Below, piece by piece: positions 30,341-39,965 of a stretch of 64,000 bases of DNA (the first letter of the stretch is position 1; every line of letters begins with the position of its first letter). Source of the stretch: Acetobacteraceae bacterium (lineage in GTDB: Bacteria; Pseudomonadota; Alphaproteobacteria; Acetobacterales; Acetobacteraceae). The position numbers and the translations under genes were made by a program. Below the pieces are notes generated by a model. The model was not told the DNA's origin. It saw only the letters and a list, made by a program, of their open reading frames with translations, and made no database searches. The stretch covers positions 57,797 to 121,796 of the forward strand of contig JAKFUL010000017.1 of assembly GCA_021732665.1 (NCBI GenBank), written 5' to 3'.

Positions 30341-31228
30341 ATGGAAAAGATCGGCTTCATCGGCCTGGGCAATATGGGCGGCGGGATGGCGAGCAATTTG
30401 CGCCGCAAGCAGTTTCCGATGATGGTCTATGACATCAACCCCAGGCCCGTGGCGATGCTTGTGGAGATCGGCGCCGAATCGGCTGATGACGTGGCGTCTC
30501 TCGCACGGGCCAGCAGCATCGCCATCACCATGCTGCCCGGGCCCCGCGAGGTCGCGGCCACCGCGGCGGCGCTGCTGGCCAACATGGCGCCGGGCAGCCT
30601 GCTGATCGACATGTCCACGGTGGACCCGGAGACGACCGACGCCCTGGCCGCGGCCGCGGCGGCGAAGGGGGTCGGCTTCGTCGATGCGCCCGTGGGCCGG
30701 CTGGCGGCGCATGCGCAGCGCGGCGAGAGCCTGTTCATGGTCGGTGGTTCGCCGGCGGATTTCGCGCGTGCGATGCCGCTGCTGGAGGCGATGGGCAGCA
30801 CCATCCATCACTGCGGCGGCCCGGGGGCCGGCACGCGCACCAAGCTGGTGAACAACTATCTCGCGATCATCCTGTGCCAGCTCAATGCCGAGGCGCTGTC
30901 CCTGTCGCAGGGCTTTGGCCTCAATCTGGAGACCACATTGGAGGTGCTGCACGGCACCACCGCGACGAACGGCCAGCTGAAGGTCAATTGGCCGAACAAG
31001 GTGCTGAAGGGCGACACGGCGCCAGGGTTCGCGATCGACCTGGCGCATAAGGACCTGTCGTTGATCCTGCAGGCGGCGAATGCGGCGCGGGTGCCGCTGC
31101 CGGTGGCGGCCGCGGCGCGGGAGGCGTTTTCGGCGGCGCGGGCACAGGGACATGGGGGTTTGGATTTCTCGGCGATGCTCGATGTGCAGTGCCGCCTGGC
31201 CGGGGTTACGCCGCCCCGGCTGGGGTGA
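30341..31228 (+). CDS. 3-hydroxyisobutyrate-dehydrogenase-family reductase, YihU-like
   Basis: A 295-residue NAD(P)-dependent beta-hydroxyacid dehydrogenase. The Rossmann motif is GFIGLGNMGGGMASNL, the substrate-loop region is FVDAPVGRLAAHAQRGES near residue 120, and the catalytic lysine lies in TRTKLVNNY near 170. From memory, PVGR, KLVNNY, WPNKVLKGD and IDLAHKDL match E. coli YihU (sulfolactaldehyde reductase) better than tartronate-semialdehyde or hydroxyisobutyrate enzymes. A role in sulfonate metabolism is a hypothesis. It stands as a single gene. Confidence 0.85.
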   Translation: MEKIGFIGLGNMGGGMASNLRRKQFPMMVYDINPRPVAMLVEIGAESADDVASLARASSIAITMLPGPREVAATAAALLANMAPGSLLIDMSTVDPETTDALAAAAAAKGVGFVDAPVGRLAAHAQRGESLFMVGGSPADFARAMPLLEAMGSTIHHCGGPGAGTRTKLVNNYLAIILCQLNAEALSLSQGFGLNLETTLEVLHGTTATNGQLKVNWPNKVLKGDTAPGFAIDLAHKDLSLILQAANAARVPLPVAAAAREAFSAARAQGHGGLDFSAMLDVQCRLAGVTPPRLG

Positions 31229-31346
31229 CGCCGGGGAGGAAGTTTGCGGCCAGGCACGCGGGGCGGCGCCGGTCCACCGGGATGGACATTTCCGGCGGAA
31301 AAGTGTGCTTTGCGCGCGCGGATTCTTGCTCGCGTCGGGGGATGGC

Positions 31347-33245
31347 ATGGCAACCTTAAATTTCGATCAGAACAGCATCCTGGCCGACCCGGCCGGTGAG
31401 GCCATCACCACCGGCATCTATCTCGGATCATTCGGAACCGGCCAGATTCCGCATCGCGTGCTGCGCTATCTCAACGGCCAGAACGGCAACGACACCCTGA
31501 TCGGCGGCGCCAACGACCAGGTTTCCGGATTCGTCGGCAGCACGCCCTATACCGTGACCTATCTCGGCGATGACTTCATGTCCGGCGGCGGCGGCAATGA
31601 TCTGATTTCCGGCAATCAGGGCGATGACCAGCTCAGCGGCGGCACCGGCCTGGACAGCCTGAATGGCGGCACCGGCAACGACATCCTCTATGGCGACGAG
31701 GATGACGACCAGCTGAACGGCGATGACGGGCAGGACTACCTCGATGGCGGCTCGGGCAACGACGTCCTCGATGGCGGCGCGGCGAATGACCTGCTCGATG
31801 GCGGCCTGGGCAATGACACGCTCAATGGCGGCGCCGGCAACGACATCCTGCAGGGCAGTTCCGGCGCCGATGCCATGTTCGGCGATGGCGGCCGCGACAC
31901 GCTCTATGCCGGCACCGCGGACACCACCATCGATGGCGGAGCGGATCTGGACACGCTGATCGTGCGATCGGACATCAGCACCACCACCCTGCTCAACATC
32001 GAGAATCTGCGTGCCGTGGGCAATGTGACCGTCACCCTGACGGCCGCCCAGTATAATGGCTTCACCACAGTGGGCACGCTGAGCGACCAGTTCGGGCCGC
32101 AGGCGGCCATATTCGTGCTGGCGGGCGGCGGCAGCGTGGGCGGCAATTTCCTGCCCGGGCTGTACGGGCCTTCGGAGTTTCGTGGCTCCGCCCTGGCTGA
32201 CACCATCAACCTCGGCGCCAGCGGCGTGGGCTGGTTTGTGCGCGGCTACGACGGCGCTGACAGCATCACCGGCGGGGCGGGCAACGACAATCTGGTCGGG
32301 AACGACGCGAACAATGGCGCGGACGGCGATGACACGCTGGACGGAGGCGCCGGCGATGACGTGCTGACCGGCGGCGCCGGCAATGACCAGTTGCATGGCG
32401 GCGGCGGCAGAGACACGTTGGATGGCGGCGAAGGCCTCGACATTGCCAGCTATGCGCTCGCCGCTGCCGGCGTGACGGCGCGCCTCGACTACGCCTTTCT
32501 CAATACCGGCGACGCCGCCGGCGACGGCTACACCGCCATCGAGGGACTGATCGGTTCGGCCTTCTACGACTTCCTGGTGGGGGATGACGGCGCCAACACC
32601 ATCCTCGCCGGCGCCAGCTTCGACTACGTCGCCGGCAACGCTGGAAACGACATGATCCATGGCGAGGAGGGCAACGACACCATCGATGGCGGCGCCGGCG
32701 ATGACACGCTGCTGGGTGGTGCCGGCGCCGACAGCCTGATCGGCGGCGGCGGCGCCGACTTCGCCAGCTACGCCAATGCCACCATCTTCGGTGTGATCGC
32801 CCGGATGGATTTCCCCACGCTCAACCTCAACGAAGCCGCCGGCGACAGCTATGCCGGCATCAGCGGCCTGATCGGCAGCGCCTTCTCCGACCAGCTCGTC
32901 GGCACCACGGGCAGCCAGACGCTGCAGGGTGGCGCCGGCATCGACATCCTGATCGGCAACCAGGGCAGCGATGTCTTTTCCGGCGGCGCCGACCTGGATT
33001 TCTTCGGCTTCGCGCGGCAGGATTTCGAGGTGGGCGTCTGGGACGTCATCACCGACATGAACACCGGCGGCACGGCGGATTGGCTGGTGACCTCGGGCGT
33101 GGACCGGTTCAATGTCTGGGCGCTGGACTGGCAGGGCGGCGTGATCTTCACCATCGCCGAGCTGGGCTTTGGGTCCGGCGGCGGCGGGGTGTTCATCGAG
33201 AATTACTCCACCGCGCAGTTTTGGAACCAGCTGCTGAGCTATTGA
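31347..33245 (+). CDS. RTX calcium-binding secreted protein
   Basis: A 632-residue protein with no Sec signal. Nonapeptide repeats of the form GGxGNDxLx (for example NGGTGNDILYGDEDD, DGGAGDDVLTGG) fill residues 80-200, 300-365 and 430-470 and would bind calcium. Two copies of a 55-residue module starting DIASY or DFASY and ending FLVG or QLVG lie at 32439-32603 and 32757-32924. The C-terminus (VDRFNVWALDWQ to NQLLSY) resembles type I secretion signals. No catalytic domain is recognised and no ABC exporter is adjacent. The ATG at 31347 follows GGGGGAT. Confidence 0.88.
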   Translation: MATLNFDQNSILADPAGEAITTGIYLGSFGTGQIPHRVLRYLNGQNGNDTLIGGANDQVSGFVGSTPYTVTYLGDDFMSGGGGNDLISGNQGDDQLSGGTGLDSLNGGTGNDILYGDEDDDQLNGDDGQDYLDGGSGNDVLDGGAANDLLDGGLGNDTLNGGAGNDILQGSSGADAMFGDGGRDTLYAGTADTTIDGGADLDTLIVRSDISTTTLLNIENLRAVGNVTVTLTAAQYNGFTTVGTLSDQFGPQAAIFVLAGGGSVGGNFLPGLYGPSEFRGSALADTINLGASGVGWFVRGYDGADSITGGAGNDNLVGNDANNGADGDDTLDGGAGDDVLTGGAGNDQLHGGGGRDTLDGGEGLDIASYALAAAGVTARLDYAFLNTGDAAGDGYTAIEGLIGSAFYDFLVGDDGANTILAGASFDYVAGNAGNDMIHGEEGNDTIDGGAGDDTLLGGAGADSLIGGGGADFASYANATIFGVIARMDFPTLNLNEAAGDSYAGISGLIGSAFSDQLVGTTGSQTLQGGAGIDILIGNQGSDVFSGGADLDFFGFARQDFEVGVWDVITDMNTGGTADWLVTSGVDRFNVWALDWQGGVIFTIAELGFGSGGGGVFIENYSTAQFWNQLLSY

Positions 33246-33306
33246 AGCGAGGCAACGCCTTGAATCGGCCGCCCTCCTGGCGGCCGCGCAGGAGATGACG
33301 CCCCCG

Positions 33307-34773
33307 ATGAAGCTCTTCATGGCCGCCTTGCTGACCGAGACCAACACCTTCGCCCCCATGCCCACCGGCCATGCCGGCTTCCATGGCGACAGTTATCGCC
33401 GGCGCGATGCCAGCCTGGAGCCGCCGGCCTGGGGCAATATCCCACTCATCGCCTGGCGCCGGCTGGCGGGGGAAGCCGGTCTCACGGTGATCGAAAGCCT
33501 CACCGCCAACGCCCAGCCCTCCGGCACCACCATCCGCGGGGTCTATGAGGAGTTGCGCGACACCATCCTGGCCGACCTCGCCGCCGCCGGGCCGGTGGAG
33601 ATCGTCCTGCTCAACCTGCATGGCGCGATGGTCGCCGAGGGCTATGACGACTGCGAAAGCGACCTCGTCGCCCGCGCGCGGGGCATTGTCGGCCCCGACA
33701 CCATCATCGGCGTCGAGCTCGACCTGCATTGCCATCTCGACGAGCGGCTTGCAGAGAACGCCAACCTCGTCATCACCTACAAGGAATACCCGCATATCGA
33801 CATGACGGAGCGCGCCGAGGAGCTGTTCGCCCTCGCCCTGCGCGCGGCCCGCGGCGAAATCCGGCCCGTCATGGCCACTCGCCGCATGCGCATGATCAAC
33901 ATGTGGCACACCCCGGTGGAGCCGATGAAATCCCTCATCGCCGAGATGCAGGCCGAGGAGCGCTCGGGCAAAATCCTCTCCCTTTCCTTCGCCCATGGCT
34001 TTCCCTGGGGCGATGTGCCGCATGTGGGTGCGGTGATGCTGGCCATCGCCGATGCCGATGCGGCGCACGCCCAGAACGCCGCCGACCGCTGGGCCAGCCG
34101 CATCTGGGATCTGCGCGAGGAGACCCGCAAGCGCTTCGACACCCCCGACCAGGCGATCGACGCCGCACTCGCCGGCGAGGGGCTGACGGTGATCGCCGAG
34201 ACCTCCGACAATGCCGGCGGCGGCGCGCCGTCGGACTGCACGGCCATGCTGGCGGCCATGCTGCGTCGCGGCGTGACCGACGCCGCCATCGGCGTCTTCT
34301 GGGACCCCATCGCGGTGCAGTTCTGCCGCGACGCCGGCCTCGGCGCCCGCTTCCCGCTGCGCCTGGGCGGCAAATGCGGCCCGATGTCCGGCGATCCGCT
34401 GGACCTGGTGGTGACCGTGCATGCGCTGGCCGACAGCCACATCCAGACCGCGCTCTCCGGCGGCGTGCGCGATTTCGGCCCCTCCGCCTGGATCGAGGCC
34501 CCAAGTGGACGTGGCTCCATCCACATCATCATCGGCTCGGACCGCAACCAGGTCTTCAACCCCGATGCCTTCACCGGCCTGGGCTGCATGCTGGCCGACA
34601 AGCGCATGGTGGTGGTGAAGTCCAGCCAGCATTTCTATGCCGCTTTCGCCCCCATCGCGGCCCGGGTGCGCTACTGCGCCGCCGAGGCCGGCATCCTGCG
34701 CGATTTCGCCGCCATCCCCTATGTCAATTTCAGGGAGCCCTACTGGCCCAAGGTGGAGGACCCCTTTGCATGA
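33307..34773 (+). CDS. M81-family metallopeptidase (MlrC-like)
   Basis: A 488-residue protein homologous to microcystinase C. The N-terminal half has the probable zinc ligands in GVELDLHCHLDERL (near residue 140) and EYPHIDM (near 160). ETSDNAGGGAPSD near 300 and WDPIAVQFC near 335 are family features. Many M81 genes in soil and water bacteria occur beside transporters and the true substrates are unknown; linear peptides are likely. ATG at 33307 is preferred because the upstream ATG at 33295 has its ribosome-binding site directly abutting it. Confidence 0.88.
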   Translation: MKLFMAALLTETNTFAPMPTGHAGFHGDSYRRRDASLEPPAWGNIPLIAWRRLAGEAGLTVIESLTANAQPSGTTIRGVYEELRDTILADLAAAGPVEIVLLNLHGAMVAEGYDDCESDLVARARGIVGPDTIIGVELDLHCHLDERLAENANLVITYKEYPHIDMTERAEELFALALRAARGEIRPVMATRRMRMINMWHTPVEPMKSLIAEMQAEERSGKILSLSFAHGFPWGDVPHVGAVMLAIADADAAHAQNAADRWASRIWDLREETRKRFDTPDQAIDAALAGEGLTVIAETSDNAGGGAPSDCTAMLAAMLRRGVTDAAIGVFWDPIAVQFCRDAGLGARFPLRLGGKCGPMSGDPLDLVVTVHALADSHIQTALSGGVRDFGPSAWIEAPSGRGSIHIIIGSDRNQVFNPDAFTGLGCMLADKRMVVVKSSQHFYAAFAPIAARVRYCAAEAGILRDFAAIPYVNFREPYWPKVEDPFA

Positions 34774-34908
34774 TCCCCCGCCCGCCGGGGCAGTGCCGCC
34801 AGCCCGATGCGTGGCGCCAGGGCCTCGTGGATATGGTCAGAGGGGCAGTACCTGTGCTTTGGAACATCCGGCGGTCGGTCTGACCGCGGGACAGGGCAGG
34901 GGGCGTAC

Positions 34909-36432
34909 GTGACGCAGGATTGGGATGGCGGCTACACCGCCGAGATCAGCTATGTGCATGATTATTTCCACGACATGTCGCCCAGCCATCTTGGCCTGGC
35001 CATGGTGCTCAACGGCGATGTGGCGCCCGACACCAGCGGCCCCTTCACCTATTGCGAACTGGGCAGCGGCCAGGGGCTGACGGCCAATCTACTGGCCGCC
35101 GCCAATCCGAATGGCGAGTTCTGGGCGACCGACTTCAACCCGGTACACGCCCACAACGCCACAAGGCTGGCGGCCGAGGGTGGCGCCGGCAATATCCATT
35201 TCCTCGACCAGGATTTCGCCGCGATGGGGGCGCGGGAGCTGCCGCAATTCGACATCATCGCGCTGCACGGCATCTGGTCCTGGGTGAATGACCGGGCCCG
35301 CCAGGGCATCCTGGATTTCATCGAGCGGCGGCTGAAGATCGGCGGGCTGGTCTATGTCAGCTACAACACCCTGCCGGGCTGGGCGGCGGCCATGCCGCTG
35401 CGCGAGATGATCGTGCGGCACGGCCATGGCCGCACGATCACCGAGCGCGTGACCCAGGGCCTGGCCATGGCGCGCCGGGTGCAGGCGCTCAAGCCGCAGG
35501 GCTTCACCGAGAACCCGATGCTGGGCGCGAAGCTCGACAGCCTGGCCGACAAGCCCATGGCCTATCTCGCGCATGAATATTTCAACGCGGTGTTCGATCC
35601 CAATTACTTCCACGAGGTCGCGGCGGAGATGGCCCGCTCCAGGCTGTCCTATGTCGCCTCCGCCCATATCCGCGACAATCTCGACACGCTGAATTTCAAC
35701 GCCGAGGCGCTGGCGCTGCTGGCCGACATCCCCGATCCCGGGCTGCGGGAGGGAATGCGCGATATTCTCTCCAACCGGCAGTTCCGGCGCGACCTGTATG
35801 TCCGCGGGCCGCTGCGCATGGCCCCGGTCGTCCAGCTCGAGGCGCTGATGCGCCAGCGCCTGGTGCTGTTCGAGCCCGACCCGGCCAAGGTGGCGATGAA
35901 GGTGCGCTTCCCCGCCGGCGAGGTGGCACTCAAGCCCGAGATCTACCAGCCCATCCTGGCCAGGCTGGCCGAGGGCCCGGCCAGCCTGGCGGAGCTGCTG
36001 ACCCTGCCGGGCATGGCGCAGCTCGGGGCCCGGGTGTTGCAGCAGGCCACCGGGGTGCTGAGTGCGCGCCGCGCGGTGCTGGCGGCCTTGCCGGAGGAGG
36101 GTCAGGAGGCCCGGTTGCAATCCACCCGGCGCTTCAACGCCGCCGTGCTGGCCCGCGCGCCGGCTTCCGATGAGGTGCGCTACCTCGCCTCGCCCGTGCT
36201 CGGTGGCGGCGTGCCGGTCGCAAGGCTGGATCAGCTGCTGCTGCTGGCCGGGGTGCGTGGGCGCGATCCGGTGGATTTCGCCTGGGAGACGCTGCGCGCC
36301 CAGGGCCAGCGCGTGGTCCGGGCCGGCGCGTCGATCGAGGGCGATGCCGAGAACCGCGCCGCGCTGGCGGAGATTCACGGCGAGTTCACCGCCCAGCGCC
36401 TGCCGTTGCTGCGCCGGCTGGGGGTGGCCTGA
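34909..36432 (+). CDS. SAM-dependent methyltransferase with methyltransferase regulatory domain
   Basis: A 507-residue protein with GTG start preceded by AGGGGG. The class I methyltransferase fold is seen in YCELGSGQGLTANLLAA near residue 46 (SAM-binding glycine motif) and in FDIIALHGIWSWVND near 115. The middle and C-terminal parts match the regulatory domain (PF10119) found in methyltransferases of outer-membrane or unknown protein targets, ending with a helical region. The substrate is unknown. Its stop abuts the mutL stop with no intervening base. Confidence 0.82.
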   Translation: MTQDWDGGYTAEISYVHDYFHDMSPSHLGLAMVLNGDVAPDTSGPFTYCELGSGQGLTANLLAAANPNGEFWATDFNPVHAHNATRLAAEGGAGNIHFLDQDFAAMGARELPQFDIIALHGIWSWVNDRARQGILDFIERRLKIGGLVYVSYNTLPGWAAAMPLREMIVRHGHGRTITERVTQGLAMARRVQALKPQGFTENPMLGAKLDSLADKPMAYLAHEYFNAVFDPNYFHEVAAEMARSRLSYVASAHIRDNLDTLNFNAEALALLADIPDPGLREGMRDILSNRQFRRDLYVRGPLRMAPVVQLEALMRQRLVLFEPDPAKVAMKVRFPAGEVALKPEIYQPILARLAEGPASLAELLTLPGMAQLGARVLQQATGVLSARRAVLAALPEEGQEARLQSTRRFNAAVLARAPASDEVRYLASPVLGGGVPVARLDQLLLLAGVRGRDPVDFAWETLRAQGQRVVRAGASIEGDAENRAALAEIHGEFTAQRLPLLRRLGVA

Positions 36433-38193
36433 TCAGCCCCGCCCGAACATCCGGGCGAAATCCCCGGGCCCCAGCCGCAGGAAGGTCGGCCTGCCATGGC
36501 TGCAGGTGGCGGCGCGCGGCGTGGCTTCCATCGCCCGCAGCAGCGCGTCCATCTCGGGCAGGGTGAGGCGCCGGCCGGCGCGAACGCTGCCATGGCAGGC
36601 CAGCCGCGCCACCGCCGCGTCCAGCCTGCGGGTCAGCGCCGTGTCCTCGCCCCATTCCGCCAGCTCGGCGGCCATGTCAGCCAGCAGGGCGCGGGGCTCG
36701 GGGTTGCCCAGCAGCGCCGGGATGGCACGCAGCAGCAGGGCCGGGCCGCCGAAACCCTCGATCTCCAGCCCCAGCCGGGCCAGGGCAGGGGCCTGCTCCA
36801 GCAGCCGGGCGGCATCGGCGGCGGGGAGTTCGACCACGGCGGGGATGAGCAGGGGCTGGGCGCGCACCTGGCCGTCGATCAGCTGGGTCGAGAGTTTTTC
36901 GTGGGTGAGGCGTTCATGCGCGGCGTGCTGGTCGACCAGCACCAGCGCGCCATCGGGGGCCTCGGCCAGGATGTAGCATTCCAACACCTGGGCCAGGGCA
37001 CGGCCGAGCGGGCCGGCGGGGGCGGGGGTGGCGGCGAAGCCCATGGGCAGGGGGGGCGGCGCGCCGGGGGGGGCGGGGGGAGGCAGCAGGTCCAGCCCGA
37101 CCTCGGCAAAGCCGCGCGGGGCGAAGCTGGCGGGCAGGGCGCCCGGCCCGCCCCTCTGCTGCCGCCCTGGGCGGGGCTGCCATTGGAAGACCGGGCGCGG
37201 CCCGGCCTCGCCCGCGCCCACGCCGAGTGCCGCACGCAGCGCCGAGATCAGCGCGCCGCGCACACCGGCCGAATCGCGGAAGCGCAGCTCGGTCTTCATC
37301 GGGTGGACATTCACATCCACCGCCTCGGGCGCCACTTCCAGGTATAGGGCGGCGACGGGGTGGCGCCCCGCCTCCATCACGTCGCGATAGGCCACGCGCA
37401 GGGCCGCGCGCAGCATCGGGTCGCGCACCGGGCGGCGATTGACCACCAGATGCTGCTCGGCGGCGGTGGCGCGGGAATGGGCGGGGCTGGCGATCAGGCC
37501 GGAGATGGCCGGCTCGCCGGCGCGGGAGACGGGCAGCGAGGCGCCGGCGAAATCCTCGCCCAGCACCGCCTTGATCCGCGCCTCGCGCGTTTCCGGCGGC
37601 AGGTTCAGCGCGACGCGGCCTTCGGAGGTCGCGTGGAAGGCAACCTCGGGCCAGGCCAGGGCGAGGCGGCGGAGGACCTCCAATGCGTGTTCGGCCTCGG
37701 CGCGCGGCGTGCGGAGGAATTTGCGGCGGGCGGGGGTGGCGAAGAACAGGTCGGCGACCTCGACCCGCGTGCCGGGCGGGCCGGCGGCGGGGGAGACCGC
37801 GCCGACGCGCCCGCCTTCTACATGGATCGCATGGGCATCGCCGGTGACGGGGCGGGAGGTGATGGTCAGACGCGCCACGGCGCCGATGCTGGGCAGCGCC
37901 TCGCCGCGAAACCCCAGCGTGGCGATGGCGAAGAGCGTGGCCTCGTCGGGCAGTTTGGAGGTGGCGTGGCGTTGCACGGCCAAGGCGAGGTCGGCGGCGG
38001 CCATGCCGATGCCGTCATCCTCGACCAGGATGCGCGTCGTGCCGCCGGCCTCCAGCGTGACGGCGATGCGCCGCGCGCCGGCATCCAGCGCATTCTCCAC
38101 CAGCTCCTTCACCACGGCGGACGGGCGCTCCACCACCTCGCCGGCGGCGATGCGGTTGGCGGTGGTCTCGGGGAGGATGCGGATGGGGTTCAT
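36433..38193 (-). CDS. mutL: DNA mismatch repair protein MutL
   Basis: A 586-residue GHKL ATPase. The N-terminus has TANRIAAGEVVERPSAVVKE, then LVEDDGIGM and ATLGFRGEALPSI. The C-terminal dimerisation domain contains VDQHAAHERLTHEKL, which satisfies the endonuclease motif DQHA-x2-E-x4-E, plus ACHGSVRAGRRL and CSHGRPTFLRL. This marks a nicking MutL of the methyl-independent mismatch repair type, so no MutH is expected. A Pro/Gly-rich linker lies around residues 340-400. Confidence 0.96.
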   Translation of the reverse strand: MNPIRILPETTANRIAAGEVVERPSAVVKELVENALDAGARRIAVTLEAGGTTRILVEDDGIGMAAADLALAVQRHATSKLPDEATLFAIATLGFRGEALPSIGAVARLTITSRPVTGDAHAIHVEGGRVGAVSPAAGPPGTRVEVADLFFATPARRKFLRTPRAEAEHALEVLRRLALAWPEVAFHATSEGRVALNLPPETREARIKAVLGEDFAGASLPVSRAGEPAISGLIASPAHSRATAAEQHLVVNRRPVRDPMLRAALRVAYRDVMEAGRHPVAALYLEVAPEAVDVNVHPMKTELRFRDSAGVRGALISALRAALGVGAGEAGPRPVFQWQPRPGRQQRGGPGALPASFAPRGFAEVGLDLLPPPAPPGAPPPLPMGFAATPAPAGPLGRALAQVLECYILAEAPDGALVLVDQHAAHERLTHEKLSTQLIDGQVRAQPLLIPAVVELPAADAARLLEQAPALARLGLEIEGFGGPALLLRAIPALLGNPEPRALLADMAAELAEWGEDTALTRRLDAAVARLACHGSVRAGRRLTLPEMDALLRAMEATPRAATCSHGRPTFLRLGPGDFARMFGRG

Positions 38194-38232
38194 GGCGGGA
38201 ATCGGAGAAGTATAGCCGAAGAAGGCTTGCGA

Positions 38233-39753
38233 TTACCCATCACCCATGGCCGCCGCGAAATATCCCTCCGCCGCTTCCGTCTCGACCAGCCGCCCGCGCT
38301 CGATCAGCCAGAAGCGGTTGGCCACGTTCTGCACGAAGCGGCGGTCATGGGAGACCAGCAGGCAGGCGGCCTCGCCGCGGTTGAGTTCGCCTTCCAGGGC
38401 CTCCTGACCCTCGATATCCAGATGATTCGTTGGTTCGTCGAGGAGATAGAAATTCGGCTGCTCCAGCCGCAGGATCAGCATGGCCAGCCGCGCCCGCTGC
38501 CCGCCGGACAGCACCGCCACCCTTTGCCCCTGCCGTTCCACCGCGAAGCCCGCACCGGCGAGCAGCGAGCGGATGCGCTGCTCGCCGACGCCGAAGCGGT
38601 CCGCGATGGCCCCTTGGAGCGTCTCCTCCGGCCGCAGATGGCTCAGGCTCTGGTCGCAAATGCCGGGGATGATCGAGGGGTTCAGGCGCAGGCCCTCATG
38701 CGCCTCGCCGCGCATCGCCCGGGTGAGGAGTTGCAGCAGGCACGACTTACCCGCCCCGTTGCGACCGAGCAGCACCACGCGGTCGCCGGGATGGACCCAG
38801 AGCTTGCCCATGGTGAAGAGCGGCTTCCCGCCCGGCGCCGTCACGGCCAGGTCGCGCAGCGCCAGCAGGACCCGGGCCTCGGTGCCGCTCTCGGCCAGCA
38901 TGATGCGCCCGGCCGAGGCCTCGCGATGCGCCGGACGCGCCGCGGCCTCGATCCGCTCGGCCCTTTCGCGCAGCTGCTTGGTTTTCACCGTCAGCAGGTC
39001 GGAGCCGGAATTGATGCCGATATTGTGCAGCTTGGCCGCCTGCCGGCGAAGCTGGTCGGCCTGGCGCAGTTCGGTCGCATGGGCGCGGGCTGTGGCGGCG
39101 TCGGATTCGTCCAGGCTGGCGCGGGCGGCCGAATAGGGCCGCGCGAATTGCGGCGAGGCGGCGGCGCGCAGGAACAGCGTGCGCGTCGTCACGGCGTCGA
39201 GGAAGGCGCGGTCGTGGCTCGCGATCATCACCGCCGTCGCTTTCGGCAGATCGGCGATCCAGCGTTGCAGCTGGCCGATCCGGCTGAGGTCGAGATGGTT
39301 CGTCGGCTCGTCCATCAGCAGCAGATCGGGCTCGGTCAGCCAGGCCCGGGCGAGCAGCGCCATCCTCTGCCAGCCACCGCTGAGTTCGCCCAGGGGGCGA
39401 TCGCGAAGCCCGATGGGGAGTTCGAGCGCATCGAGTGCCACATCCACCCGCCAGGCCTCCCAGTCACGGGTTTCCGCCGGCAGCGCCTCCAGCACCACGT
39501 CGCGGGTCGGGCGGGAGAGGAGTTCCGGGCCGGGATCCTGCACCATCAGCGTGACGCGCGCGCCGCGGGCGATGGTGAAGCCTCCCTCGGTCGGCGCCGC
39601 CAGGCCGGCCAGGCATCTGAGCAGGGTGGATTTGCCGCGACCATTGGCGGCGACGAGGCCGATGCGGTCGCCCTTCTGGATGACGAGGTCGAGATGGGAG
39701 AAAAGCCGGCTGCCCAGCGTCATGCCGAGCGAATGGGTGGAGATCAGGGTCAC
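38233..39753 (-). CDS. ABC-F family ATPase
   Basis: A 506-residue soluble protein with two ABC cassettes. Walker A motifs are GRGKSTLLR near residue 42 and GAGKSCLLQ near 335. Signature motifs are LSGGWQRMALLARA near 125 and LSGGQRARLAML near 418. The linker between cassettes is basic and helical. ABC-F proteins act on the ribosome in translation control or antibiotic protection. The start is GTG after GAGGAAG. A perfect hairpin lies about 110 bases upstream and could be a leader attenuator or a terminator of phaR. Confidence 0.9.
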   Translation of the reverse strand: MTLISTHSLGMTLGSRLFSHLDLVIQKGDRIGLVAANGRGKSTLLRCLAGLAAPTEGGFTIARGARVTLMVQDPGPELLSRPTRDVVLEALPAETRDWEAWRVDVALDALELPIGLRDRPLGELSGGWQRMALLARAWLTEPDLLLMDEPTNHLDLSRIGQLQRWIADLPKATAVMIASHDRAFLDAVTTRTLFLRAAASPQFARPYSAARASLDESDAATARAHATELRQADQLRRQAAKLHNIGINSGSDLLTVKTKQLRERAERIEAAARPAHREASAGRIMLAESGTEARVLLALRDLAVTAPGGKPLFTMGKLWVHPGDRVVLLGRNGAGKSCLLQLLTRAMRGEAHEGLRLNPSIIPGICDQSLSHLRPEETLQGAIADRFGVGEQRIRSLLAGAGFAVERQGQRVAVLSGGQRARLAMLILRLEQPNFYLLDEPTNHLDIEGQEALEGELNRGEAACLLVSHDRRFVQNVANRFWLIERGRLVETEAAEGYFAAAMGDG

Positions 39754-39860
39754 GATGTGGTCTTCCTCGGCCCCGGCCGGACGCTGTGTCCAGGCGCGAA
39801 AAGGTTGGTTCGGGGATGAGCCGACCGGGAAGAACGACGCTGGCGTGCCTTACCTGATCA

Positions 39861-39884
39861 GCCCTGCAAACGCATTTGCAGGGC
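39861..39884 (-). other. Perfect 10-bp hairpin between phaR and the ABC-F gene
   Basis: GCCCTGCAAA at 39861-39870 pairs with TTTGCAGGGC at 39875-39884 around a CGCA loop. It is 82 bases past the phaR stop and about 110 bases before the ABC-F start, all on the minus strand. There is no U-run after the stem. It may end phaR transcription or be part of an ABC-F leader. Confidence 0.45.
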
Positions 39885-39965
39885 GGGCACAGGTCCGCGC
39901 TTGCGATAGTGAAGGAAGGAGGCCATGGCGCAACCTACCCAGGCGGGGCGGCCGCGGCAAGCGGG

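Noticed and set aside
31620..32760. Short DNA repeats that could suggest a CRISPR or tandem array
   Set aside because: They are the coding repeats of RTX nonapeptides, in frame and without spacers of fixed length.
31428..33365. A 645-codon minus-strand frame opposite the RTX gene
   Set aside because: Its Val/Ala/Ile repeats are the reverse complement of the GGxGNDxL repeats.
37360..39819. An 819-codon plus-strand frame opposite mutL and the ABC-F gene
   Set aside because: It spans two clear minus-strand genes and their gap and has shadow-like composition.
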